NCBI GenBank assembly: GCA_963575745.1
Contig: CAUYUJ010015697.1
Location: 191,656 to 255,655, forward strand
DNA: 64,000 nt
Direction of reading: 5' to 3'
From: Prorocentrum cordatum
Lineage: Eukaryota > Sar > Dinophyceae > Prorocentrales > Prorocentraceae
Positions 55,239 to 64,000 of this stretch are shown one piece after another. How positions within the stretch are numbered: position 1 is the first letter of the stretch; each line of letters starts with the position of its first letter. Position numbers and translations under genes: made by a program. The notes beneath the pieces are model-generated. The model was not told where the DNA came from and did no database searches. It was given only the letters and a program-made list of their open reading frames with translations.

Positions 55239-55800
55239 CTGCTTCCGTGCTTCTGCCCACTTCTTCCGAGCGGCGGGCACTGGCCGACGACGTGGCAGTG
55301 GCAGTCCCCGCCTGCCGCGAGCGCATCCGCCCACCACGGCTCGGTGAGCTGCGGCCTCGACGCCGATGGCCGCGGGGAGATCTCCACGGACCTCGGGGCC
55401 CGTCGGAGGCTTTGGCCCAGCGCTCGGCGCGCGGGCGGGCGCGGGCGGACGAGGGGGGCTCCCACGGGCCGCGTGGGGCGTCGCCAGCAGGGCCCTGGCC
55501 TTCGAGGATCGATGGAGTTGTCATCTCTGCCGCGGCGGGAGGGCGGCGGAAGCAGAACGAGGCCGCCTCCGCCGGCGGGAGCTCGGCGGAAGTACCACGT
55601 GCGCCCCCAAGAGATGAACACGTTTTCGGGTTCAGGGTTGTCGAAAACGCCCACGCAGGGGCATCCACGATCTAGCCTTTCCGAGAGCAACGAGCGGCAG
55701 CAGCCGACAGGGGCGGGACATAGAGAGAGAGAGAGAGAAGCAAACAAAAAAAAGCGGCGGCGGCCAAGCAGAGCGAGCAACCCCGCTGAGGCCTAAGAGG
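55239..55800 (+). other. GC-rich stretch, possible exon, not assigned
   Basis: Two + frames are open. One reads ALADDVAVAVPACRERIRPP and later EHVFGFRVVENAHAG before TAG at 55672. The GC3-rich codon pattern is compatible with coding, but there is no motif. A GA run lies at 55722-55738. Confidence 0.25.
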
Positions 55801-56029
55801 GTGAGTCCCCACAGGACGGGGAGGCAAGGTGAGTTCCCAGCCTCACTCAGGACTCGCGGAAGGACGCCGACGCCCAGGACCCGCCGCATAGTCCCTCCCC
55901 ACGACCCTTCCTCTTTTCCCTCCATCTCCTCTTCCTTATCTCCTCCCTGTCGCACCCAGAGGCGTGTCGGTAGGGCGGACCGGGCGTTCCGCCTGAAACG
56001 TCCCCACCATGATCCTCAAGCTGAAATTC

Positions 56030-56350
56030 TGCAACAGCTTCACGGATGGAGGGCGGGTCGTTTTCATAATGTGGTTCTCGCCTTAGCGCCGCGCGCGCTC
56101 GTCCTAAACATTTGCAAGAGCTTCACTGATTGAGGGCCAGCGGTTTCCAGAATGTGACTCTCGCCTCGGCGCCGCGCACACTCGTCTCAATAGTTTGCAA
56201 GGGTTTCACTGATGGGGGGCGGGCGGTTTTCAAATGTGGCTCTCGCTTTGGCGCCGTGCACATTCGTCGTAAATGTTTGCAAAACCTTCACGGATGGAGA
56301 GCGGGCGATTTTGAAACAGTGGCTCTCGCTTAAGCGCTGCACCTTCGTTT
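56030..56350 (+). repeat. About 100-bp tandem repeat (CACGGATGGAGGGCGGG), block 3
   Basis: Four units of the family at 32865-34090 in the same orientation. 55801-56029 carries the matching upstream segment (GTAGGGCGGACCGGGCGTTC) without the hairpin element found at 32692. Confidence 0.8.
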
Positions 56351-56369
56351 TAAGAGTTCACCGCAGTTA

Positions 56370-56690
56370 CAAAGATTCTTCTGGCTTGCGTACCAGAGCA
56401 CGTGTTCTGGCACGATGTAAGATTGTCAAGGCGCAACATTTACGTTGAGTCGCGGTGTTGAAATCCCAGGAATGGTGTTCTGGCACGATTCTAGATCGTC
56501 GGGACGCAACAGTAGCGTTGATTCGCGGCGTTGAAGTCCCTGGAACGGTGTTCTGGCACGGTTCAGGATTTTCAGGCGATTAGTTCTAATGGAGCATTTC
56601 TTTCAGTGAAAGTGAATTTTCTAGGGACCTATAAGGAGGGAGTGTGGCGGGAGGGCTTAATGCAACATGATTGGTGAGTCTTGAGTTGAT
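56370..56690 (+). repeat. About 70-bp repeat, block 3, and its tail
   Basis: Three units (CAGGAATGGTGTTCTGGCAC, TTCGCGGCGTTGAAGTCCC), then the TGGAGCATTT...CAGTGAAA.TGAA and ACCTATAAGGAGGGAG tail also seen at 34320-34372, ending ACTGGTCCTCCTC. Confidence 0.8.
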
Positions 56691-56917
56691 ACTGGTCCTC
56701 CTCTTCCTCCTCTTCCTCCTCCTCCTCCTTTTCCTCCTCCTCATCCAACCAGACAGCGTTGATCGAGAAGTACAGCCCAAGCGGTGGACGCGACCCTGCG
56801 GAAGGCTGGGCACATGCCAGGCAAGTGTTGAGCGCCTGGGGGATGAACTTTCACAGCTTCAGCTCCCAGTTCTGAGTAGCAACATGTTAAAGCTCCGGGT
56901 CACCACGCTTCGAGAGC

Positions 56918-57112
56918 GTGTCATTCTTATCATCATCTGCCCTCTCACAGCCACCTTTTTTGGAACCGCCCGAGGCGCTCGCTGCTTTGGAGCGTGCGCA
57001 GCGCGAGTGCGAGGGCAATGAAGATGTGTCTGCAGAAGCCCAGCTTGCCAGAGTGCGGCAGGCGGATGGATCGCCTCCACCATCTCCGTCACCCGCGGGG
57101 GCGCGAAGATGA
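56918..57112 (+). CDS. Unassigned short ORF, 64 codons
   Basis: The part EPPEALAALERAQRECEGNE and what follows (VSAEAQLARVRQADG, then a Pro/Ser tail) is helical and acidic and looks more like a protein than neighbouring frames. There is no domain and no matching upstream frame, so it could be an exon or retroelement ORF1 debris. Confidence 0.25.
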   Translation: MSFLSSSALSQPPFLEPPEALAALERAQRECEGNEDVSAEAQLARVRQADGSPPPSPSPAGARR

Positions 57113-57245
57113 TCCCGCTTCTCGCGGCGTGGTCGGGACTGCACTGAAGAGCTGCCCTTCTCCAGGGGGCGGCGCGAGGGCGCAGGAGCGCGAAGACAAC
57201 CGCGCGCCGAGCATCGCGGGGCGCGATGCGCGAAGTCAGTTGACC
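57100..57245 (+). repeat. Dispersed repeat related to 58655-58790
   Basis: GGCGCGAGGGCGC, GCGAAGAC/TAA.CGCGCG, GCATCGC and GTGACC...CTC occur in order in both places. Confidence 0.5.
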
Positions 57246-57434
57246 TAGCTCATCATGTACCTGAGTGACCATCCTTACCCCCTCCGCCTCGCTGTTGTAC
57301 TCCTCTTGCCGTTACTGCGCCTGCTCCTCGTCCAGCTCATGCTGCTCTGCCTCCTCCTTCTCCTCCTTCCTCCTCATCCCTCCTCATCATCCCTCCTCCT
57401 CCCCCTTCCTGCGTCTCTCCCCACACCTCTCGTT

Positions 57435-57504
57435 TTCGTCGCCGCCGTCGCCGTCGTTGTTGCCGCCGCCGCCGCCGCCGCCATGGTCGCCGCCGCTATG
57501 GTCG

Positions 57505-57544
<40 letters not shown>

Positions 57545-57545
57545 A
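57435..57545 (+). repeat. GCC and GTC triplet runs
   Basis: GCCGCC then GTCGTC; the long + frames through this region are not credible beyond it. 57546-57745 is GC-rich and unassigned. Confidence 0.85.
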
Positions 57546-57747
57546 GCTTCCGTCGTCGCCGCCTCCTGCTGGCGTCGCCGTTGTCGCGCCGTCTTCGCCG
57601 CCGCCCCCGAAGGCAGCGGGGATGAGCGCCCTGTGCAGGGGGGCCCTGCGCGCGCAGCGCGGGCGCTCGCTGCTGCGCGGGCTGCAGCCAGCTGGCCTCT
57701 GTCAGGACGCCTTGGCCCTCCCGGCGTATTCCTCCTCTTGCTGCTGC

Positions 57748-58130
57748 TGCTGATTCTTTTCTTTTTCTTTTTTCTTCTTTTTTTATCTTTGGTCTCCTCT
57801 TTTTCTTTCCTTTTTCTTTTTTTTTTCTTTTTCTTTTCTTTTTTTTGTTTTTTTTCTCTTTTTTTTCTTTTCTTTCCTCTTTTCTTTTTTTTCTTTTTTT
57901 TTTTTCTCTTCTTTTCCTTTTTTTCTTTATTTCCTCTTCCTCTCTTCCTCTCTCCTTTTCCCCTCCTCCCTCCTCCTCCTCCTCCTCCCTCCATCTCCTC
58001 CTTCTCATCCTCCTCCTCCTCGATCCTCCTCTCCTTCCTCCTCCTTCCCTCTTCCTCCTCCTGTTCGTCCTCCTCCTCCTCCTCTTCCTCCTCCTGTTCG
58101 TCCTCCTCCTCCTCCTCCTTCTCCTCCTCC

Positions 58131-58162
<32 letters not shown>

Positions 58163-58196
58163 TTCCTCCTCTTCCTCCTCTTCCTCCTCCCCCTCC
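57748..58196 (+). repeat. Polypyrimidine tract, T-rich then TCC-rich
   Basis: About 450 bases with very few purines. The first 190 bases are TTTTC/TTTTCTTT, the rest TCC and TTCC. It is unusually T-rich for this region. Confidence 0.95.
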
Positions 58197-58654
58197 GTCG
58201 AACAGGTTGCGAGCTGGGTTTCCCCAGCTGGTGGGTGTCCCCCCTTGACCATCCTGACAATCCCTCCTCGGACCAGGGGCTGTTCAAAGGCGGCCCGCTG
58301 GCAGTCCTGGCAGTTTGGTCAGTGATCCTCATTGATCCTCCTCCTCCTCCTCCTCCCTCCTTCTCCTCATCCACCTCCTCCTTTTCCTCCTCCTCCTCTT
58401 CGTACAGTTGAGCTTGATTAGTAGGTCGACCCTGCCAAATCAAAGCCACCCTCGTGTCCGGTGTTCCGCGACCAATGCCTTTAGATTCCTATGGCAACAT
58501 GGCCCTCGGAAGGGTCTTGTGTCCTCTCGCGTGCCCTCTCCAAGTAAGTTTGACTGTGCGAGGGTGCCTCGTTGCGGCTTTCGTCTTCTGTGGCGTTCTC
58601 CCTCTCCATCACCTTGCTTCTCCTGCCCTCCGCCCTTCCCTCCAGGCCATCCGC
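58197..58654. other. No gene recognised
   Basis: A short pyrimidine run at 58335-58403; the rest is single-copy without a motif. Confidence 0.4.
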
Positions 58655-58790
58655 GGGGGCGCAAATGTAGTCTGGGCCAGAGCGGCTACCTTTCCCCAAG
58701 GGGGAGGCGAGGGGGCGCGAGGGCGCGAAGATAATCGCGCGTCGCGCATCGCAAAGGATGGTGACCTGGCTCCTCATTCATCCCTCCTCC
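58655..58790 (+). repeat. Second copy of the 57100-57245 dispersed repeat
   Basis: See 57100. Confidence 0.5.
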
Positions 58791-58814
58791 TTCCCTCCTC
58801 CCCCCTTCCCCCCC

Positions 58815-59455
<641 letters not shown>

Positions 59456-59594
59456 CCGACGGGCCGCGGCGGCGCCGAGGCCACGTGCTCCGCGGCGCCG
59501 CTGCAGGGGGCCCGCCCCGCGCTCCGCGGCGGCGCGAGAGGCTTCGCCGGCACGGCCGCGGCCAAGGCGGGGGCCTCGGGGGCTCGGCTCCTCT

Positions 59595-59785
59595 ATGATG
59601 TTCCAACCTCCTGTAGCCTTGATCGCCAGCAAGGATTTCGAGCACCACGAGAAAGTACCGCAGCTGGAGGGCTTTCGCGTGTCGGGCCCTGGGAGGCGAT
59701 ACTCGTCTGGCATTGTTTCGTCAATTGCCTGGGTGGCCGAGATTATGTCTAGGGTGTGGTTGCGATGGGAACAACGTAAGGCTAC
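59595..59785 (+). CDS. Candidate exon, unassigned
   Basis: After a GAC array, one + frame reads PPVALIASKDFEHHEKVPQL and then EGFRVSGPGRRYSSGIVSSI with AWVAEIMSRVWLRW. This is mixed composition quite unlike the repeats. It stops being protein-like where the inverted-repeat element begins at 59790. Possibly an exon or a retroelement fragment; no domain recognised. Confidence 0.3.
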
Positions 59786-59789
59786 TCTC

Positions 59790-59977
59790 AGGCGATCGCA
59801 AACATGGATCAAGGGGGCGTGGGTTAGCGACGGGCCCCGTTTCCATGGGAAATCTCGGATTTCCGCCGCCGAAGGAGGCGCCTCTGGCCGCATTTTGGGG
59901 AGGGCACCTCCCCCGAACCATGGATTTGGCGACCGCGCGCCAAATCCATGGATCGCTAATCTATGTTTGCGCGCTCC
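59790..59977. mobile_element. Inverted-repeat element, family 4, copy 2
   Basis: TCGCAAACATGGATCAAGGG to the inverted ATGTTTGCGCGC; inner CCATGGATTTGG / CCAAATCCATGG arms are exact. See 55046. Confidence 0.7.
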
Positions 59978-60008
59978 CAATGCTCATGGAGTCGAACCGA
60001 GGAGTTCG

Positions 60009-60186
60009 AAGAACAAAAACGCCATAAACATAGATCCTCGCGGATTTCTTGGATCCGTGCGGGGCCCCTCCGGCGGCGCCTCCGGCGTCGCCCCTGGCGC
60101 GCTCCGCGCGCCAGGGAGGGTCCAGCGCAGATCCAATGAATCAGCGCGGATCGCCAAAAGTTTATGATTATGCCGTTTCTCCTTCT
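60009..60186. mobile_element. Palindromic MITE, family 1, diverged copy 3
   Basis: AAGAACAAAAACGCCATAAA at the left, inverted ACTTTTGG...CATAATCATAAA words at the right. The core GGCGGCGCCTCCGGCGTCGC then GCGCGCTCCGCGCGC matches copies 1 and 2. Terminal bases are eroded. It lies only about 30 bp from the family 4 element. Confidence 0.65.
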
Positions 60187-60229
60187 AGGTGTAAGGTCGA
60201 GGTCGGCTCGCAGCGGTGTATAATTCCCC

Positions 60230-61240
60230 CCCCTGCGGGGAGTTTTTACCTAACAGCGAAGACTGATAGGTTTCTAATGGGCTAAAAAGAGAACAGCAGA
60301 TGACTCCACAGGGGGGTCTGGGCGGGTGCCGGACAGGGTGCCGCAGAAGTCGTTTTAAGCCAACAGTCACACACTTCGTGCTCTTTCGTGCTCTTCGACC
60401 TCCCTCCCCAGGAATTCCATTCCCGGGCCACATTCTGAATGCCCGGAGCCAACTGTAGGCCACTTCGTGCTCTTCGATTCACCGAAATCCATTCCCGGGC
60501 CACCCATTTTGAAATGCCGGAGCCAACTGTAGGCCACTTCGTGGTCTTCTGATTCCCGATTCCCCAGAACTCCATTCCCGGGCTACATCTTGAATGCCCG
60601 GAGCCAACTGTAGGCCACTTCGTGCTCTTCGAGTTCCCAGAACTCCATTCCCGGGCTACATTTTGAATGCCCGGAGCCAACTGTAGGCCACTTCGTGCTC
60701 TTCGAGTTCCCAGAACTCCATTCCCGGGCCACATTTTGAATGCCCGTAGCCAGCTGTAGGCAATTTCGTGCTCTTAGACTTCCCAGAACTCCCTTTCCTG
60801 GGCCACATTTTGAATGCTGAGGCAGGCTGATGCTGCGGTCGAGGCAGGCTGGGGCTGAGGCAGGCTGAGGCTGAGGCCGAGGCTGCAGGCAGACTGAGGC
60901 TGAGGCTGAAGCAGACTGAGGCCGAGGCTGAGGCAGGCTGAGGCTGAGGCTGAGGCAGGCTGATGCTGAGGCAGGCTGAGGCTGAGGCTGAGGCTGAGGC
61001 AGGCTGATGCTGAGGCAGGCTGAGGCTGAGGACGAGGCTGAAGGCAGACTGAGGCTGAGGCTGAAGCAGGCTGAGGCTGAGGCTGAGGCTGAGGCAGGCT
61101 GAGGCTGAGGCTGAGGCAGGCTGAGGCTGAGGCTGTGACTGCGACTGCCGTTGCCGCTGCGACTGTCATCGCGAATGCGACTACGACTGCGAGAACAGCA
61201 GAATTCGACAACTGGATTTTCATCGGAATCTTAAGGGGAA
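60230..61240 (+). repeat. About 1-kb duplicated block, copy 1
   Basis: Order: TTTTTACCTAACAGC..., GGGGGGTCTGGGCGGG, then a 73-bp satellite (GCCCGGAGCCAACTGTAGGC, TTCGTGCTCTTCGA, CCAGAACTCCATTCCCGGGC) at 60390-60815, a GAGGCTGAGGCAGGCT minisatellite at 60815-61130, and a GACTGCGACTGCCGTTGCCG end. The same order follows at 61285-62215. Confidence 0.85.
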
Positions 61241-62235
61241 TGCTTTCAGATATGCTTCTACACATCGCTGTTAGGTTGCTTTGCCGGGATAATTTACCTA
61301 ACAGCTCTTGCTGATAGGTTTCTAGTGGTCTCAAAAGAGAGCATCATGACTCCTCAGGGGGGTCTGGGCGGGACCCGGACAGGCTGCCGCCGCGGCTGCC
61401 GCAGGAAGCCTGGAACAAGGGTCTAGGGCCCCCATCCTCGCCAAATCGCTTTTGGCGCTCCCAGAAACTCCATTTAACGGGCAAAATTTTGGATGCCCGG
61501 AGCCAACTGTAGGCCATTCGTGCCCTGTTCGACACCAGAAAACTCCATTCCCGGGCCACATTTTGGATCTGGCCCGGAGCAACTGTTAGGCACGTCGTGC
61601 TCTTCGATTTCCCAGAACTCCATTCCCGGGCCACATTTTGGATGCCCGGAGCCAACTGTAGGCCACTTCGTGCTCTTCAAGTTCCCAGAACTCCATTCCA
61701 GGGCATGATTTTGAATGCCCGGAGCCAACTGTAGGCCACTTCGTGTTCTTCTAGTTCCCAGAACTCCATTCCTGGGCCACATTTTGAATGCTGAGGCAGG
61801 CTGATGCTGCGGCAGAGGCAGGCTGAGGCTGAGGCAGGCTGAGGCTGAGGCCGAGGCTGAAGGCAGACTGAGGCTGAGGCTGAAGCAGACTGAGGCTGAG
61901 GCTGAGGCAGGCTGAGGCTGAGGCTGAGGCAGGCTGATGCTGAGGCAGGCTGGGGCTGAGGCTGAGGCTGATGCAGGCTGAGGCTGAGGCAGGCTGAGGC
62001 TGAGGCCGAGGCTGAAGGCAGACTGAGGCTGAGGATGAAGCAGGCTGAGGCTGAGGCTGAGGCAGGCTGAGGCTGAGGCAGGCTGAGGCTGAGGCTGAGG
62101 CAGGCTGAGGCTGAGGCTGTGACTGCGACTGCCGTTGCCACTGCGACTGTCATCGCGAATGCGACGACGACTGCGAGAACAGCAGAAAATTCTTCGAAAA
62201 CAGTCAGGATCCAGCCCATCTCACAACAAGGCTAA
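61241..62235 (+). repeat. About 1-kb duplicated block, copy 2
   Basis: Same modules as copy 1: 73-bp satellite 61450-61785, GAGGCTGAGGCAGG minisatellite 61786-62118, then GACTGCGACTGCCGTTGCCA. The poly-Ala/Ser/Leu frames on the minus strand come from the minisatellite. Confidence 0.85.
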
Positions 62236-62237
62236 AC

Positions 62238-62272
62238 TTTTTTTTTTTTTTTTTTTTTTTTGTTTTTTTTTT
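62238..62272 (+). repeat. T run (26 T, G, 10 T)
   Basis: Homopolymer at the right end of the duplicated block. It would be a poly-A tail if something on the minus strand had been retroposed, but I see no gene to the right that it would belong to. Confidence 0.8.
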
Positions 62273-62439
62273 CATGCGAAGCATGCCGACAGTCGTGTTT
62301 TTCAGGCGTGTGTCCGTTTGGCCCCGCATATCTCCCCTGTTCCTCCTTCCTCCCGCCTCCTTGTACATCCTCCTTGTGGGGGGAGCGGGAGAAGGACGAG
62401 CCGGAGGAGGAGGGAGAGAAAGCGCTCCTCGTGGTTTGA

Positions 62440-62830
62440 GGCGTTTGGGGTTTCTCGTCCTGGTGTGAGTCGTTCGGGCCCTTCTTCCTGGTGTGAGTCG
62501 TTCGGGCTCTTCGTGGTGTGAGTCGTTCGGGCTCTTCGTCCTGGTGTGAGTCGTTCGGGCTTTTCGTGGTGTGAGTTGTTCGGGCCCCTCATCCTGGTGT
62601 GAGTCGTTCGGGCCCCTCCTCCTGGTGTGACTCGTTCGGGCTCCTCGTGGTGTGAGTCGTTCGGGGCCCGCGTCGTGGTGTGAGTCGTTCGGGCTCCTCG
62701 TGGTGTGAGTCGTTCGGGCGCCTCGTCCTGGTGTGAGTCGTTCGGGCCCTCCTTGTGGTGTGAGTCGTTCGGGCTCTTCGTGGTGTGAGTCGTTCGGGCC
62801 CCTCGTCCTGGTGTGAGTCGTTCGGGCTCC
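62440..62830 (+). repeat. About 27-bp minisatellite (GTGTGAGTCGTTCGGGC)
   Basis: About 17 units of TGGTGTGAGTCGTTCGGGCC with CTCCTCG or CCTCGTCC ends. Confidence 0.9.
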
Positions 62831-63075
62831 TCGTGGGGCCTCTTGGGGGCCTCTTGGAGCCTCTTTGGGCCTCTTGGGGGCCTCTTGGGGGCCTCTTGGG
62901 GGCCTCTTGGGGGCCTCTTGGGGGCCTCCTGGGGCCTCTGGGGGCCTCTTGGGGGCCTATTGGGGGCCTCTTGGGGGCCTTTGGGGCCTCTTGGGGGCCT
63001 CTTGGGGGCCTCTTGGAGGCCTCTTGGGAGGCTCCTGGGGGCCTCTTGGGGCCATCTTGGGGCCTCTTGCGACCT
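62831..63075 (+). repeat. GGGGGCCTCTTG minisatellite, 12 bp
   Basis: The cleanest array of the CCCCAAGA family in the window (reverse orientation), about 20 units. Confidence 0.9.
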
Positions 63076-63079
63076 CCTC

Positions 63080-63250
63080 AGAAGCGCAAAGAAGCGCTGC
63101 CCCCTGAGAAGGACAAAATGAGCCCAAAACCTTTGTAAAATCAATGATTTTGCTATGAAGGAAGATGAGCGCGGCCCCCTCGGGAGGCCAAAATGGGGCC
63201 AAAACCCTCGTAAAAGCAAGGATTTTGGCTTCACAGAAGAGGGTGGGGAT
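63080..63250 (+). repeat. Two-unit repeat with AAAATCAATGATTTTG
   Basis: AAAAC.CT.GTAAAA.CAA.GATTTTG occurs at 63127-63152 and 63199-63227, each with GGGGCC or GCCCC context. The same word with TCAAGGATTTTCGCC lies at 18283-18300. 63250-63470 shows no gene. Confidence 0.7.
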
Positions 63251-63474
63251 TTAAGTGCGTCCCCCCGTCGGGGGCAGAATCCTCGTGAGGGTCGTCGTTT
63301 TTTGGCCCTCCCAGGCGTCGAAAAAGACCCCCTTGACGACCCGCCGGAGTCCCTCTCCAGGCCCAGGGGGAGGGGGTAGGGGGAGGGGTAAACCCCTCCC
63401 CGAAGGGGAAGAAGGGGGTTGGGGGGTTGAGGACAGAGAAAGCTCGCTAAACCACCCACGCCCTAAAGGGCTGG

Positions 63475-63572
63475 TGGGATTCTACAACTGGATTGTCATC
63501 TGAATCTTAAGGGGAATGCTTTCAGATATGCTTCTACACATCGCTGTTAGTTTGCTTTGCCGGGATAATTAT
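63475..63572 (+). repeat. Third copy of the segment at 61200-61300
   Basis: ACAACTGGAT, TTAAGGGGAATGCTTTCAGA, TATGCTTCTACACATCGCTG and TTGCTTTGCCGGGATAATT match with only about four differences over 90 bases. 63573-64000 is otherwise single-copy and without a recognised gene, apart from the AAGATCGAGGTCGG word shared with 60190. Confidence 0.85.
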
Positions 63573-64000
63573 ATAGTTTTCGGGCGTTTTCATCGGCGCT
63601 CGGCGGTTCTCCAGCCTCGGGGTGCTCTTCAGCAGCTACGCCTCGTCGAGGGCGTTCCGAGGATGCTCGGATCGTCCCGAACGGCCGCCAGAGGCCCGAG
63701 TTCTGACCCGAAAATTGCCTACGGTCGGACCGAAGTATAAGATCGAGGTCGGTTCGGGGAGGGTATCGTAGTCTTCGTTTTTTTTGGCGGGGGGGTGTAC
63801 ATCCTGGGGAGGGTGCCCTTGGATGTTCTGTGCGTTTTGGCCAGCGGAGGGTCTCATGCTCTTGAGGGATGTTCTTCTGGCCCAGGTCCTCCTGTAAGAC
63901 GGGTGTCGGAAGCAATCAAGCAACACTCACGCATAACATATGTCGACGCGCCATTTTTTTCCGATTCACGGCTTTGCGTCTTGGGGAGGGCGCCTCGGCC

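Noticed and set aside
57255-58452. Long + and - frames over 57.2-58.4 kb
   Set aside because: Mostly polypyrimidine or polypurine translation (Phe/Leu/Ser or Lys/Glu/Arg), with no motif in the non-repetitive part.
62238-62272. Poly-A tail of a processed gene on the minus strand
   Set aside because: No coding sequence or leader relic is found to its right; a simple homopolymer is the cheaper explanation.

Overview
The window looks like nuclear DNA of a dinoflagellate. Four things in the sequence support this. (1) A 22-base stretch at 34419-34440 differs at one base from the dinoflagellate spliced leader (its last 19 bases read GTAGCCATTTTGGCTCAAG). (2) Three small GC3-rich putative exons carry motifs I know from dinoflagellate predicted proteins: a VKNTF segment, a CCCH zinc finger ending in CHLC, and a basic tail. 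(3) One intron begins with GA and ends AG|G, a splice usage reported for dinoflagellates. (4) The rest is almost entirely microsatellites, minisatellites, higher-order satellites and decayed retroelements. A Prorocentrum-like genome with very long introns is my guess, but species cannot be decided here. The 100-base N run at 11401-11500 is an assembly gap.

Layout. 1-1600: decayed reverse transcriptase plus RNase H of a retrotransposon, running off the left edge. 1.9-5.9 kb: minisatellites and triplet or pyrimidine microsatellites. 5.2-13.6 kb: two interleaved satellites, about 160 bp (A) and about 131 bp (B), forming a higher-order repeat with a step of about 3.1-3.25 kb. 13.6-19 kb: minisatellites, including three tandem small hairpins near 16.4 kb and the degenerate CCCCAAGA family. 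19.06-19.27 kb: putative exon with the VKNTF motif. 19.3-25.5 kb: minisatellites, a palindromic TA-flanked element and a three-copy higher-order repeat built on a 56-bp unit. 25.56-27.81 kb: a 2.25-kb array of palindromes bounded by inverted copies of one 27-bp sequence. 28.3-30.8 kb: GAT microsatellites. 32.07-32.42 kb: two exons of a CCCH zinc-finger gene separated by a 217-bp intron that has the structure of an introner transposon. 32.7-34.4 kb: repeats of about 100 bp, one interrupted by a hairpin element. 34.42 kb: spliced-leader relic followed by a decayed LINE (endonuclease, then reverse transcriptase traces). 42.25-42.45 kb: a TA-flanked MITE whose empty site is present at 20.9 kb. 44-48.4 kb: CA-rich minisatellites and a 40-bp satellite. 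49-64 kb: purine and pyrimidine tracts, more hairpin elements and a duplicated block of about 1 kb near the right end.

Very little is convincingly protein coding. The best host gene is on the + strand: putative exons at 19.06-19.27, 32.07-32.15 and 32.36-32.42 kb could belong to one RNA-binding zinc-finger gene with a first intron near 12.8 kb, although the splice phase of the first join is unresolved and further exons may exist. Almost every other long open frame here is a stop-free translation of a repeat whose period is a multiple of three, or a GC-rich stretch open in several frames.

The most interesting content is the set of small inverted-repeat elements (at least six families), one of which has split a codon-bearing exon and supplies its own splice sites.
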